Shown here piece after piece: positions 28,768 to 37,526 of a stretch of 49,200 nt of DNA. A program made the translations under genes and the position numbers. Source of the stretch: Oscillospiraceae bacterium (GTDB lineage: Bacteria; Bacillota; Clostridia; Oscillospirales; Oscillospiraceae); contig JAJPYE010000033.1 of the NCBI GenBank assembly GCA_021205095.1, positions 1-49,200 of the forward strand. The letters run 5' to 3'. Position 1 is the first letter of the stretch. Every line of letters begins with the position of its first letter. The notes below the pieces were generated by a model that was given only the letters and a program-made list of their open reading frames with translations, did not search any database and was not told the origin of the DNA.

Positions 28768-31359
28768 TTACCTTCCCTGACCCAGAGAAAGGAACGCCAC
28801 AGGCATGGCCCACAGAAGCATATAGGACAGCACGTTCCCCACTGTGGCGGTGTCATAGGAGCCGACCCGGAACAGAAGAAACAGAATCAGAAGTCCCGTG
28901 ATGGAGCCGACAAGAGACAAAATAACGCCGATGCGGCAGGTATTGTACAGCCGGCGACCGGCTTCTACCGCGTCCACCATGGGACCCATGCCCCCACGAG
29001 AGACAATGGCGGCGATGGGACTGTCTTCCTTCTCGGTGGTTGCAGCGATGCGGTATCGATCCTGGAAGCTGGGGAAGTTAAAGTTGTCTGTAGGCATACG
29101 GAATAGCTGACGAATCATCAGCGGCGTGATGTTAAAGTCCCGAATGGCAAACACTGGCTGTGTCTGGCCCTGCAACAGGGTGACGAGGGCGTCCTGCACG
29201 CTGGAGGTGGGGGTGTATTCCAGGGTGAATACTGCCACCAGCTCCTGGTTGATGGCGGTGCAGATGGTGTTTTTGGTGGTCATGTTCTGGGGCAGGCGAA
29301 TCCCCATCAGGTTCATAAACCCGGCGGAGCCGACCAGCACCCGCTCTCCCCGCACCAGTCCGGACAGACCGCCTCCCTCGTGGCACTGAAATTCCTCGAT
29401 GGGAAGGCTTACGTAGCCCCGGCGCTGCATAAGCTCCTGGAAAACGCCGGTCAGGCCGCTGCCGGAAGCCTCCAGCAGACTGTAGGTAGAGGAGATGACC
29501 TTCGGCACAAAGGTACCCTCCTGTATGTTTATCAGGTTCAGCCTGACGGTTCCGGCGGGAAATAGATCCTCATCCGTAATGACCAGACGCTTGTTTTTTC
29601 CAATGCTGGTGCACCCGGCATAGCCCGCCACCGCCGCGCCGGAGGATTGCAGACGCTTGGCCGTGACGGAATAGGGCAGGGGGAAGCTGAGAAAGGCGGT
29701 AAAGGAAGCGCTGACCGACAGCATGGCGGACAGGTTATGAAGAAAGCGGCTGCCGTCCGACAGGGAGGCAAGCACTGCCAGTATCAGGCAGGCGACCAAA
29801 AGAATGGGGGCCGCCGTGGCGTATATGCTCTGGCACATATCCGGCTGTTCGCTGCGCCGGACTATGCCCTCCGGCCCCCGCTGGGAGCGGATCAGATAGG
29901 GCTGCTCGCCGTTTTCCCCGGAGACGACCGAGGCGGCCTTGGAAAAGGAGGCGACCCGCAGCGTCCGGGTCTGGCCCAGGCAGTATCGCCGCTCGCCCCA
30001 CAGGGCGGCGGAAAGGGAGAAAGCCCCTACCGCGCAGAAGGGCAGGCTGTCTCCATAGCCCAGCATGACGAGCAGAGCGTCTATACAACTGAACATCGAA
30101 CCCAGAACGGCCAGACTTTCCGCCCCTGGATGCAGGTCAAAAAGCTGCCTCATTCCTGCGGCCACAATATCCAGAGCCGCTACCATGACAGACAGCGTCA
30201 GAATCAGGCAGGCCCCCGCCTGGACGGCTGTGCTTTGGCCCAGCATACCCGCCATGGGAAGCTGGAGGCTTATCCAGGCCAGCACGACGCACAAAAACAG
30301 GCACACCCTGCACCGAAACCGCAGAGGATGAAGCTGCTGGGCATAGAACTTTCCGGCTTTTTTGGGAGGAAGCTCCGGCTCCTCCGGCTCTTCCACCGGG
30401 TCAGGCCATTTGGCGGCCTCCGCCCGGCGCATTTCCCGCTTTGCAATGAAGGTGGCGGCCTGGCGAACGATGGGCCGCAAAAGCCGTTCCAGCCGGGAGG
30501 CCGGCTGCTCTGCGCCTTCCTCCGACTCCTGGAAATCGTCCTGCTCGTCCAGCTCCTGGGTCTCGTCCTCGTCGGTCAGAAGCTGCCGAAGGGTGCGCCT
30601 GGGCCTGGCTTCTTCCGGCACAGGCTGCTCCCGCCGGAACCGTTGATTTTCAGGGGCGGGCCGTTCTGCGTCCTGGGTCGGCTCCTTTGCGGCGTGCTTT
30701 TCCGCTGCGGGCCGCTTTTGGGCAACACGAATCGGAGGCTCCGAATCCCGGCTTTCGGGCCTGGTCGGGGTCTCTGGCGTGTTTCGCACGGTTTCCGGCG
30801 TGTCTCTGTAGGCAGGGAAGACGCCGGTGGCCTCCGCCTCCCGGCGGACATAGTCCTCAAATCGGGCGGGGCGGGCGGTCTTGGCCGAACGGGCGGACTG
30901 CCGGGCGGGAGCCGTCCCCCAGGGCAGATCCATATCCAGGGTAATGATGCCATCCGGGGATATTTGGGCCTGCTTCCTTGGCTGGGGAGAGGACGTCTCC
31001 GATTCCTTGTCGCTGACAGTCTCGGATTGAGCGTCCTGAGGCTCGCCGGGGAGGTCGGCGGAATCGTCCTGTCCGACCTCCGCCGTCTCGTCCTGCTGAC
31101 TCTCAGATTCGGCGGAAGCGTTCTCACTTTGGGGGGCGGACGCCGCCGGGGCTGGAGGATCCTGCCGGTATTGGCTCATGGCCGCCCGCAGGGCGTTCTC
31201 CAGCGAGCTTGACGGCTTCTGCCGGGAACGGTCGGAGGCGCGCTCCGGGCCGGGGGCGGACTGTGCTTCCCCGTCGGCGTTGCGGTAATCCTCCAGAACG
31301 GTATCCGGCGAATACTCCCCGTAATCCGGCGTAAAATTCATGTGGTCCCGCTCACTCAT
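28768..31359 (-). CDS. Catalytically dead P-type ATPase-like membrane protein
   Basis: An 863-residue protein. Residues 1-345 are disordered, rich in Pro, Glu and Arg. Membrane helices follow at about 351-372, 377-403, 414-435 and 438-455, then two more near 512-570. The rest aligns in order with a P-type ATPase: SFPLPYSVTAKRL where CPCALGLATP stands; ITDEDLFPAGTVRL at the DKTGTLT site (Asp596 kept, KTG lost); EGGGLSGLVRGERVLVGSAGFMNLMGI like the nucleotide domain; then AIRDFN for TGDN and a final membrane pair. With DKTG, TGES and TGDN all absent it cannot pump ions by the usual cycle. Its start overlaps rlmB by eight bases; an ATG at 31341 is an alternative. Confidence 0.7.
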   Translation of the reverse strand: MSERDHMNFTPDYGEYSPDTVLEDYRNADGEAQSAPGPERASDRSRQKPSSSLENALRAAMSQYRQDPPAPAASAPQSENASAESESQQDETAEVGQDDSADLPGEPQDAQSETVSDKESETSSPQPRKQAQISPDGIITLDMDLPWGTAPARQSARSAKTARPARFEDYVRREAEATGVFPAYRDTPETVRNTPETPTRPESRDSEPPIRVAQKRPAAEKHAAKEPTQDAERPAPENQRFRREQPVPEEARPRRTLRQLLTDEDETQELDEQDDFQESEEGAEQPASRLERLLRPIVRQAATFIAKREMRRAEAAKWPDPVEEPEEPELPPKKAGKFYAQQLHPLRFRCRVCLFLCVVLAWISLQLPMAGMLGQSTAVQAGACLILTLSVMVAALDIVAAGMRQLFDLHPGAESLAVLGSMFSCIDALLVMLGYGDSLPFCAVGAFSLSAALWGERRYCLGQTRTLRVASFSKAASVVSGENGEQPYLIRSQRGPEGIVRRSEQPDMCQSIYATAAPILLVACLILAVLASLSDGSRFLHNLSAMLSVSASFTAFLSFPLPYSVTAKRLQSSGAAVAGYAGCTSIGKNKRLVITDEDLFPAGTVRLNLINIQEGTFVPKVISSTYSLLEASGSGLTGVFQELMQRRGYVSLPIEEFQCHEGGGLSGLVRGERVLVGSAGFMNLMGIRLPQNMTTKNTICTAINQELVAVFTLEYTPTSSVQDALVTLLQGQTQPVFAIRDFNITPLMIRQLFRMPTDNFNFPSFQDRYRIAATTEKEDSPIAAIVSRGGMGPMVDAVEAGRRLYNTCRIGVILSLVGSITGLLILFLLFRVGSYDTATVGNVLSYMLLWAMPVAFLSLGQGR

Positions 31360-32092
31360 GGCGCTGCCTTACGACCTCGTACATCAAAATGGCGGCGGCT
31401 GCGGAGGCGTTCAGGGAGTTGACCTGCCCCATCAGGGGGATGCTGACGATAAAATCGCAGTTCTCCCGCACGATGTGGGACAGACCTGCCCCTTCCGAGC
31501 CGATCACGAGGCAGACCGGCCCTTTCATATCCGTATGCCAAAGGCGGCTGTCGCCGCCGGCCTCTGCTCCATAAACCCAAAGGCCCTGTTTTTTCAGCCC
31601 CTGGATGGCGGCTGTCAGGTTTGGCACCCGTGCCACGGGAAGATGCTCGGCGGCGCCGGCGCTGGCCTTGTCCGCGGCGGCGGTGATGCCCGCGCTGCGG
31701 CGCTTGGGGATGATGACCCCGTGCGCTCCGGCACACTCCGCGCAGCGGATAACGGCTCCCAGGTTCCGGGGATCCTCTATGCCATCGCAGACCACCACGA
31801 AGGGATCCTGTCCCAGCTCGGCGGCGCGGGCCAGAATGTCCTCCGGCTGACAGTAATCCTTGGCGGCGGCCACGGCCACAACGCCCTGGTGGGCGCCGGT
31901 GACGCTCATGGCGTCCAGCTTGCGCCGGTCGCACTCCGTCACCACCACGCCCTTATCCCTGGCGCTGGCGGCGATGAAGGCGAGAGATTTGTCGCCGCTG
32001 CCGCGGGCCAGAAAGACCTTATCCAGGCTCCGCCCGGCGCGAAGCGCCTCAATAACCGCGTTTTTTCCCTCTATTATATTTTCTTCCGACAT
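31352..32092 (-). CDS. rlmB: 23S rRNA (guanosine-2'-O-)-methyltransferase RlmB
   Basis: A 246-residue SpoU/TrmH-family (SPOUT) methyltransferase. The N-terminal substrate-binding part starts IIEGKNAVIEALRAGR. The knotted catalytic domain has VVVCDGIEDPRNLGAVIRCAECAGAHGVII (motif 1), LVIGSEGAGL (motif 2) and SIPLMGQVNSLNASAAAAILMYE (motif 3). It methylates G2251 in the peptidyl-transferase loop in E. coli; some relatives have other rRNA targets. Start 32092 matches the family N-terminus; ATG at 32098 is also possible. A weak promoter (TTTTAA, 17 bases, TATAGT at 32111-32116) leaves almost no leader. The pseudo-ATPase gene overlaps its end. Confidence 0.92.
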   Translation of the reverse strand: MSEENIIEGKNAVIEALRAGRSLDKVFLARGSGDKSLAFIAASARDKGVVVTECDRRKLDAMSVTGAHQGVVAVAAAKDYCQPEDILARAAELGQDPFVVVCDGIEDPRNLGAVIRCAECAGAHGVIIPKRRSAGITAAADKASAGAAEHLPVARVPNLTAAIQGLKKQGLWVYGAEAGGDSRLWHTDMKGPVCLVIGSEGAGLSHIVRENCDFIVSIPLMGQVNSLNASAAAAILMYEVVRQRHE

Positions 32093-32148
32093 ATTCATAC
32101 AAAATGTACTATACCACAAACGACTTTATTTTAAAAGAGAAAATTGTG

Positions 32149-32177
32149 TGGACTTTATGAGCAAAAAAGGGTATGAT
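32149..32177 (+). promoter_or_regulatory. Promoter of the rhomboid-like gene
   Basis: TGGACT (32149-32154), 17 bases and TATGAT (32172-32177), divergent from rlmB. The ribosome site AGGAGGTGA follows at once, so the leader is very short. Confidence 0.45.
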
Positions 32178-32195
32178 TGACAGGAGGTGATTCTA

Positions 32196-33056
32196 TTGAG
32201 ATCTTTGATTCAGAAAATTGATAAGTTCTGCTATAGCCATCCCCGGTTTGGCATACCCAGGCTTATGCTGTATATTATCATCGGCAACGCCGTGGTGTGG
32301 CTGTTTGGGCAGATGGACACCACGAACACCCTGTACAGTCTTCTGTATTTCGACCCGGCCCTTTTCTGCAGGGGGCAGGTGTGGCGGCTGGTGACATATG
32401 CCCTGGTGCCGGAATCCAGCGGTCTGCTGTGGCTGGCCATCTCGCTGTATTTCTATTACTTCATCGGTTCCACCCTGGAGCGGGAGTGGGGCGCGGGAAA
32501 GTTCACGATTTATTATTTCTCCGGCCTTCTCATCACGGCGCTGTATTCCCTGCTTGTCTATTGGATATTCCACACCAGGATTCAGGTCACGGCGACCTAT
32601 CTGAATCTGTCCCTGTTTTTCGCCTTCGCAACCCTGTGGCCGGATCAGAGGGTGCTGCTGTTTTTCTTCATCCCCATGAAAATCAAATGGCTGGCCTGGA
32701 TCGACGCGGCCTTCTTTGCCTATGAGGTCATCATATATCTGATTCACGGCTATGTGGCCTATGCCCTGCTGCCGGTGGTGGCGCTGCTGGTGTATTTGCT
32801 GTTCTGTGGTCAGTGGCTGTTTGATTTCTTCCGGCCATCTCATACCCGCCAGCGGGCCAAAACCGTGCAGTTTAAGCAGGCGGCCAAAAAGATACAGCGG
32901 GAGCAGGCCAACCGGCCCTATACCCGCAAGTGCGCCGTCTGCGGTCGGACGGACACGGACTACCCGAACCTGGAGTTCCGCTATTGCAGCCGCTGCGCCG
33001 GGTATCACTGCTTCTGCCAGGATCACATCAACAACCACATTCACTTCACAGAGTAA
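32196..33056 (+). CDS. Rhomboid-like membrane protein lacking the catalytic serine motif, with zinc-ribbon tail
   Basis: A 286-residue protein read from TTG at 32196 (AGGAGGTGA eight bases upstream; a GTG at 32187 lies inside that site). Six hydrophobic helices carry rhomboid landmarks: CRGQVWRLVTYALVPES after helix 1 and YYFIGSTLEREWGAGKFTIYY. Where active rhomboids have GxSGA, this has TATYLNLSLFFAFATLWP, and no matching histidine is seen, so it should not be a protease. The C-terminus holds a cysteine/histidine-rich module, CAVCGRTDTDYPNLEF then CSRCAGYHCFCQDHINNHIH, a probable zinc ribbon on the cytoplasmic side. Inactive rhomboids (derlin, iRhom types) act as substrate binders. Confidence 0.72.
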   Translation: MRSLIQKIDKFCYSHPRFGIPRLMLYIIIGNAVVWLFGQMDTTNTLYSLLYFDPALFCRGQVWRLVTYALVPESSGLLWLAISLYFYYFIGSTLEREWGAGKFTIYYFSGLLITALYSLLVYWIFHTRIQVTATYLNLSLFFAFATLWPDQRVLLFFFIPMKIKWLAWIDAAFFAYEVIIYLIHGYVAYALLPVVALLVYLLFCGQWLFDFFRPSHTRQRAKTVQFKQAAKKIQREQANRPYTRKCAVCGRTDTDYPNLEFRYCSRCAGYHCFCQDHINNHIHFTE

Positions 33057-33090
33057 TCATTCATAAGCAAAGAGAAAGAGGAGTCATCAT

Positions 33091-34825
33091 ATGAGCCGGA
33101 AGGATTTTTATCGGGGGCTGTTTAAATTTATTGTCCTCGTCGCCCTTTTGGTGTGCCTTTGTATGCTGGTCTATGACCTGGCGGGGATGCTAGCCGAGGA
33201 GGGGACGGCGCTGGACAAAATGACCATCAGCGCGGCCTATACCTCCCCCACCCCTGTCCCGACGCCTACGGCCTCCCCGGAGCCGACCCCGGAGCCAACG
33301 GCGCTGCCGGAGTTTGAGCCGGTGACGGTGGAATCGGAGGTAATCACCAGCACGTCCATCATGGTGGACGGCGAGGTGGTGGAAAGCTACCAGGCGGACG
33401 AGGATCACTACATCGACTTTGGAGGCGCGGAGGAATACTCCCTGCTGGACGGCATCGTCACCTTCCGGGGCAATAACTTCCGCAATACCGCCAGCTACGG
33501 CGTGACGGAGATCACGGAGGCCGCCTTCGGGGATTACTGGGTCAACTCCACCAGCGGCCTGTCGGACAGCAGCGGCAGCTTTTGGGGCGGCAGCGGCTGG
33601 ACGGGCCAGCCCCTGATCGTGGAGTGGCCGGCGGAGACCAAGGCCATCATGAATATGTACGACTGGGCCAAGGAGAAGGACGGCCTGGTGGAGGTCATAT
33701 ACGCCACCCTGGGGGGCTATGTGTATTTCTATGACCTGGAGACCGGCGAGGCCACCCGCGACGCCCTGAACCTGGGCTATACCTTCAAGGGGGGCGGGTT
33801 CTCTCGACCCCAGGGGCTACCCCCTGCTGTATCTGGGCGGCGGCGTGGTCAACGCCAGCGGCTCCGTTCCCCGCATTATGGTGGTGAGCCTGATCGACGG
33901 GGAGGTGCTGTACACCACCGGCAATGGGGACAGCTTCGCTCCCCGCTCCTGGTACGCCTGGGACAGCTCCCCTCTGGTGGATGCGGAGACCGACCAGCTC
34001 ATCTATCCGGGAGAGGACGGCGTTTTGTACTTAATCAAGCTCAATTCCGACTATGACGAGGCGGCGGGAACCCTGACCGTTGACCCCACGGAGGTGAAGT
34101 TCACCTATACCTCCACCTCGGCGGATAAATACCTTTACGGCATGGAGGACAGCGCCATTATCTGGCGGGGCTATCTGTTCATCGCGGACAACGGCGGGGA
34201 CTTTTTGTGTATAGACCTGAACACCCTGACCATCTGCTGGCGCTTCGACTGCCTGGACGACACCAACTGCACCGGGGTGCTGGAGGTGGACGAGACGGGC
34301 CATCCCTACATATATCTGTCTACGTCCTACCACCTGGGCTTCCGCAGCTATGGCACGGCGGTGGTGCCGGTGTGGAAGATCGACGCTGTCACCGGGGAGG
34401 AGGTTTGGAGCGCGGAATATGACTGCTATTCCGAGTCCGGCCTTTCCGGCGGCGTGCAGGGTTCCCTGGCGCTGGGAACCGGCAGCCTGGACGGCATCCT
34501 CTATGTGGCTATGGCCAGGGAGCCGAACGCCTCTAACGGCCAGCTTCTGGCTCTGGACACGGAGACCGGGGAGGAGCTGTGGACGGTGACGTCCGACAGC
34601 TATTCCTGGTCCTCGCCCACCTGCTTTTACGACACGGAGGGCAACGGCTATGTACTGTATACAAGCTGCATCAACGGAAAAATGTACCTGGTGGACGGGC
34701 TGACCGGCGACGTGCTGGACACCTTCAGCTTCGGCTGCACCATGGAGGCCAGCCCCGTGGTGTATAACAACACCGTAGTCATCGGCACCAGGGGTCAGCA
34801 AATCTACGGCATTACCCTGGAATAA
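33091..34825 (+). pseudogene. Membrane-anchored PQQ-like beta-propeller protein, frameshifted
   Basis: Two frames together encode a protein of about 577 residues. The first gives an N-terminal membrane anchor (residues about 11-34), a Pro/Thr-rich linker (TSPTPVPTPTASPEPTPEPT) and the start of a propeller, ending in frame near 33,795. The second frame resumes at LDPRGYPLLYLGGGVVNASGS and runs to 34825 with repeated blades (NGDSFAPRSWYAWDSSPLVD, LDTETGEELWTVTSDSYSWSSPT). One base too many lies in the G6 run at 33789-33794: with five G the frames join as YTFKGAGSLDPRGYP. This can be a sequencing error, a real inactivation or a slippage site. Function unknown; probably extracytoplasmic binding. 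Confidence 0.75.
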
Positions 34826-34836
34826 GGAGGAAGGGC

Positions 34837-35133
34837 ATGGCGGACAATCCCATCACAAAAGAGGTGCTTCTCAATGAGGAGCAGATGGACGGCAAGATAA
34901 ACCTGTACGCACGGGTCACAGTGGCCCCCTATGGGGTTTTGGCCTGTCATACCCACCACGGGGAGACGGAGACCTATTATATCCTCTCCGGCCAGGGGGT
35001 GTATAACGACAATGGCGAAGACCGCCCCGCCGCCCCCGGCGACGTGTTTTTCTGCCAGGACGGCGGCAGCCACGGCCTGACAAACACCAGCGGCGAGCCG
35101 TTGGCGTTCATGGCGCTGATTATCAGGAAGTAA
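34837..35133 (+). CDS. Small cupin-domain protein
   Basis: A 98-residue single-domain cupin. Motif 1 is CHTHHGETETYYILSGQG with metal ligands His and Glu; motif 2 is APGDVFFCQDGGSHGLTN with the fourth ligand histidine. Such proteins bind a metal and a small molecule as enzymes or sensors; the ligand is not evident. AAGGAGG precedes the ATG and it begins 11 bases after the propeller gene, so it is in the same operon. A strong terminator follows. Confidence 0.88.
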   Translation: MADNPITKEVLLNEEQMDGKINLYARVTVAPYGVLACHTHHGETETYYILSGQGVYNDNGEDRPAAPGDVFFCQDGGSHGLTNTSGEPLAFMALIIRK

Positions 35134-35198
35134 CCGGCTGGCTAAAGCCGGATGGATTCAGAGGCTCCTCTTTAAACGTCTTATCATAAAAAACGCTA

Positions 35199-35240
35199 AA
35201 AACGCTGTGTCAGGCCCCGCGGGGCCTGACACAGCGTTTT
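35199..35240. terminator. Bidirectional terminator between cupin and foldase genes
   Basis: A long perfect palindrome, AAAACGCTGTGTCAGGCCCC followed after GC by its reverse complement ending in TTTT, serves both converging operons. Confidence 0.93.
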
Positions 35241-35263
35241 GTCGATTTGGTATTTTATGTTTT

Positions 35264-36511
35264 TTACAGCTCGAATATACCTGCGATGTCCATGGTGTCC
35301 GTCCCGAAGCCGTCGTTCCAGACGGCGCTGTCCTGGGCGGAAGTGGTGTACTCATCCAGGAGATTTGTGAAGGTCTCGTTGGCGATGTAATAGCGCAGGG
35401 TGTAGGAGACATAGCTGCTGTTGACGCCATAGACCGCGTCGCCGTCTATGGGAATACGCAGGATGATATGATAGCCATAGCTGGATTCCACGATCCCGCT
35501 GAGCTGGTATTCCTCCAGCGCCTCCACGGCGTCCTCAAATTCCTCTACCATCTCGCCGTCGGTGAAGATGTATCCGTCAGGATAGTAGACATAGCCGGTG
35601 TCCTCGGTGTATTCCGCCGTCAGCTCGTCAAACAGGGTGAGCATCTCCTCCTGATCCTCCACGGCGATGAGCTGGTCATACAGCTCCTGAATGGTGGCCT
35701 CCTTTTCGGCGATCTCCTCGTCGGTCAGGGCCTCGCCGGTATCGGTGTCGATGGTCAGAAGCAGGATGTGCTTTGCCGCCATCAGGCCGTTCTCCTCGGC
35801 ATAGGCGGCCACCTCCTCATCTGTGATGGCGGAGCCTTCCTCTCCATAGAGATAGATGAACAGATCCTCGTCCAGATACTGGATCATGTTGAGATAGTTA
35901 TACAGATCCATGTCCATGAACTGCTCGGAAAGATATTCCTCAAAGGCGGCGATTTCCTCGTCCGTCACCTCTCCGTCTCCGTCTCCGGCATAGGTGTCCA
36001 CGTCGGACTGGTAGACGCTCTCCATCGCCGCTTCGTCTTCCTCGTCCAGGGCAATGCCGTTTTCCTCAGCCATGGCCTCTACCGCCCGATACTGGGCGAT
36101 GGCGCTCTGGGCGTTGAGAATGACCACCTCCGCGTTGGTATAGCCGGAGGACAGCTCATAGGCGTCCCAACTGGAGAGAGTCAGTCCATAGTAGCTGGCC
36201 AGATATTCCACATAGGATGTATAATAATTCAGCCAATAGTAATACTCCCGCCATGTCACGTCAGAGCCGTTCACCGTTCCGACGATTTCGTCTCCGTCAA
36301 AGGCGGCGTAGCCAAGGGCTGTAACCTCCTCGGCAGATTCGGTTTCCTCGGTGTCAGAGCCGTCGGGAACGGAGGCGTCCGGCGCTGTGGTGGCCTCGGT
36401 GGCGGCGGCTTCGTCGTCCCCGGAGTAGGTCTCGATCTTGCTGCTGCTGCATCCTGCTATGGACAGGATCATGCACAGACATAGCGCAAGCGCTGTGAGC
36501 TTTTTTGTCAT
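35264..36511 (-). CDS. PrsA/SurA-like peptidyl-prolyl isomerase lipoprotein
   Basis: A 415-residue exported lipoprotein. The signal peptide ends in a lipobox SIAGC (Cys21). An acidic Thr-rich linker (22-65) is followed by a SurA-N-like helical domain (VNGSDVTWREYYYWLNYYT) and a parvulin-like domain from AKHILLL to GYHIILRIPI. The end, DSAVWNDGFGTDTMDIAGIFEL, is unusual. It should help fold secreted proteins at the outer membrane-facing side of the membrane. It is strongly acidic with many Asp/Glu and Tyr. The promoter lies at 36556-36584 and the gene is monocistronic. Parvulin active-site residues are only partly evident, so isomerase activity is not assured. Confidence 0.8.
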   Translation of the reverse strand: MTKKLTALALCLCMILSIAGCSSSKIETYSGDDEAAATEATTAPDASVPDGSDTEETESAEEVTALGYAAFDGDEIVGTVNGSDVTWREYYYWLNYYTSYVEYLASYYGLTLSSWDAYELSSGYTNAEVVILNAQSAIAQYRAVEAMAEENGIALDEEDEAAMESVYQSDVDTYAGDGDGEVTDEEIAAFEEYLSEQFMDMDLYNYLNMIQYLDEDLFIYLYGEEGSAITDEEVAAYAEENGLMAAKHILLLTIDTDTGEALTDEEIAEKEATIQELYDQLIAVEDQEEMLTLFDELTAEYTEDTGYVYYPDGYIFTDGEMVEEFEDAVEALEEYQLSGIVESSYGYHIILRIPIDGDAVYGVNSSYVSYTLRYYIANETFTNLLDEYTTSAQDSAVWNDGFGTDTMDIAGIFEL

Positions 36512-36555
36512 TGGTTTCTCCTTTGCAAAAATCGGTTTCGTTTTGGCAACTACTT

Positions 36556-36584
36556 ATTATAGCCGCTTTCGTTCCATTTGTAAA
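36556..36584 (-). promoter_or_regulatory. Promoter of the foldase lipoprotein gene
   Basis: On the minus strand TTTACA (36579-36584), 17 bases and TATAAT (36556-36561). An AAAGGAGA site follows near the ATG. Confidence 0.75.
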
Positions 36585-36710
36585 ACAAAATTTCCAAAAG
36601 CGGCTGCCGGGATCGTGAAGGGATGTATTTTTTCATCATTTTCCACTGAATATTCAACAATTCTTATTTTGATATATGTTCTGTAATGAGGTCACATTAT
36701 CAGTTTTTCC

Positions 36711-36738
36711 TTGACAAGCGCAGAAAAAATGGTAAGAT
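36711..36738 (+). promoter_or_regulatory. Promoter of the small secreted protein gene
   Basis: TTGACA (36711-36716), 16 bases and TAAGAT (36733-36738). The gene begins 45 bases later. Confidence 0.7.
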
Positions 36739-36782
36739 GATACCGTCAATGCAATAACAAAAATGGAAGGAGAATTTTATCT

Positions 36783-37400
36783 GTGAAAAAATCCGTTGTT
36801 CGTTTTCTGGCTCTGGCCCTGGCCCTGTGCTGCCTGATGGGCGTGGCCGCCTTTGCCTCTGGGGAGGCATCCGGCGAGGTGGAGACCGCTGTGGACGCCT
36901 ATACCTCCGCCTCCGCTACCCGCACTCTGTTGGAGGGGGACGACTGGCAGCTCGCCATCGCGGAGCTGGCTTCCGTCTCCGATGACCTGTCCACCACCGC
37001 GGACGCCGCCGTTCCCGGCTACGAGGCTCCCGCTGACGCCGTTATCGCTCAGGTTATGTCCGTGAATGACGAAGGCTCCGTCAGCCTCAGCACCATCCAC
37101 GCCTGGAAGGTGGATTCCGACGGGGAGGAGGCCACCGTCACCGTCGTTATGACCGACGGTCAGACCATCCGCAACCTGATCGAGGAGGGCGACCGGGGAA
37201 CCATTCTGGTTCACGCCGACCAGTATTACATCCTCCACGTGGAGACTGAGTCCGTCACCGCTCTGGAGTACAGTGATGACGCCTATGAAAACGGCGCCTT
37301 CAACGTCGATTACTCCGGCGCGGAAAATCAGCTCACCGAGTACACCGTCACCCTGAAAATCTATGCGCTGGAAAGCTCCATGGTCTTCATGTTCAACTGA
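36783..37400 (+). CDS. Small secreted protein of unknown function
   Basis: A 205-residue protein from a GTG start at 36783, with AAGGAG 13 bases upstream. The signal peptide (MKKSVVRFLALALALCCLMGVAAFAS) has a likely AxA-type cleavage near residue 25, with no lipobox. The mature part is acidic and beta-rich: DAVIAQVMSVNDEGSVSLSTIHAW, ATVTVVMTDGQTIRNLIEEGD, TVTLKIYALE. I recognise no family. It stands alone between a promoter and a terminator, opposite the foldase gene, so it may be an abundant secreted protein. Confidence 0.7.
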   Translation: MKKSVVRFLALALALCCLMGVAAFASGEASGEVETAVDAYTSASATRTLLEGDDWQLAIAELASVSDDLSTTADAAVPGYEAPADAVIAQVMSVNDEGSVSLSTIHAWKVDSDGEEATVTVVMTDGQTIRNLIEEGDRGTILVHADQYYILHVETESVTALEYSDDAYENGAFNVDYSGAENQLTEYTVTLKIYALESSMVFMFN

Positions 37401-37458
37401 GTTGTTTCAGAAGAAGGGCTTGGCTGCTGTCTAAATTCAGTAAAATTGTTTTATAATC

Positions 37459-37493
37459 AAAATCACCCTGCGGGCCTCGCAGGGTGATTTTTT
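37459..37493. terminator. Terminator between secreted protein and fakA
   Basis: AAAATCACCCTGCG (37459-37472) pairs with CGCAGGGTGATTTT (37478-37491) and is followed by T; it is symmetrical and can serve both converging genes. Confidence 0.92.
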
Positions 37494-37526
37494 CATATTT
37501 GTATTTGATTTGACCGCGTCCGCCGA

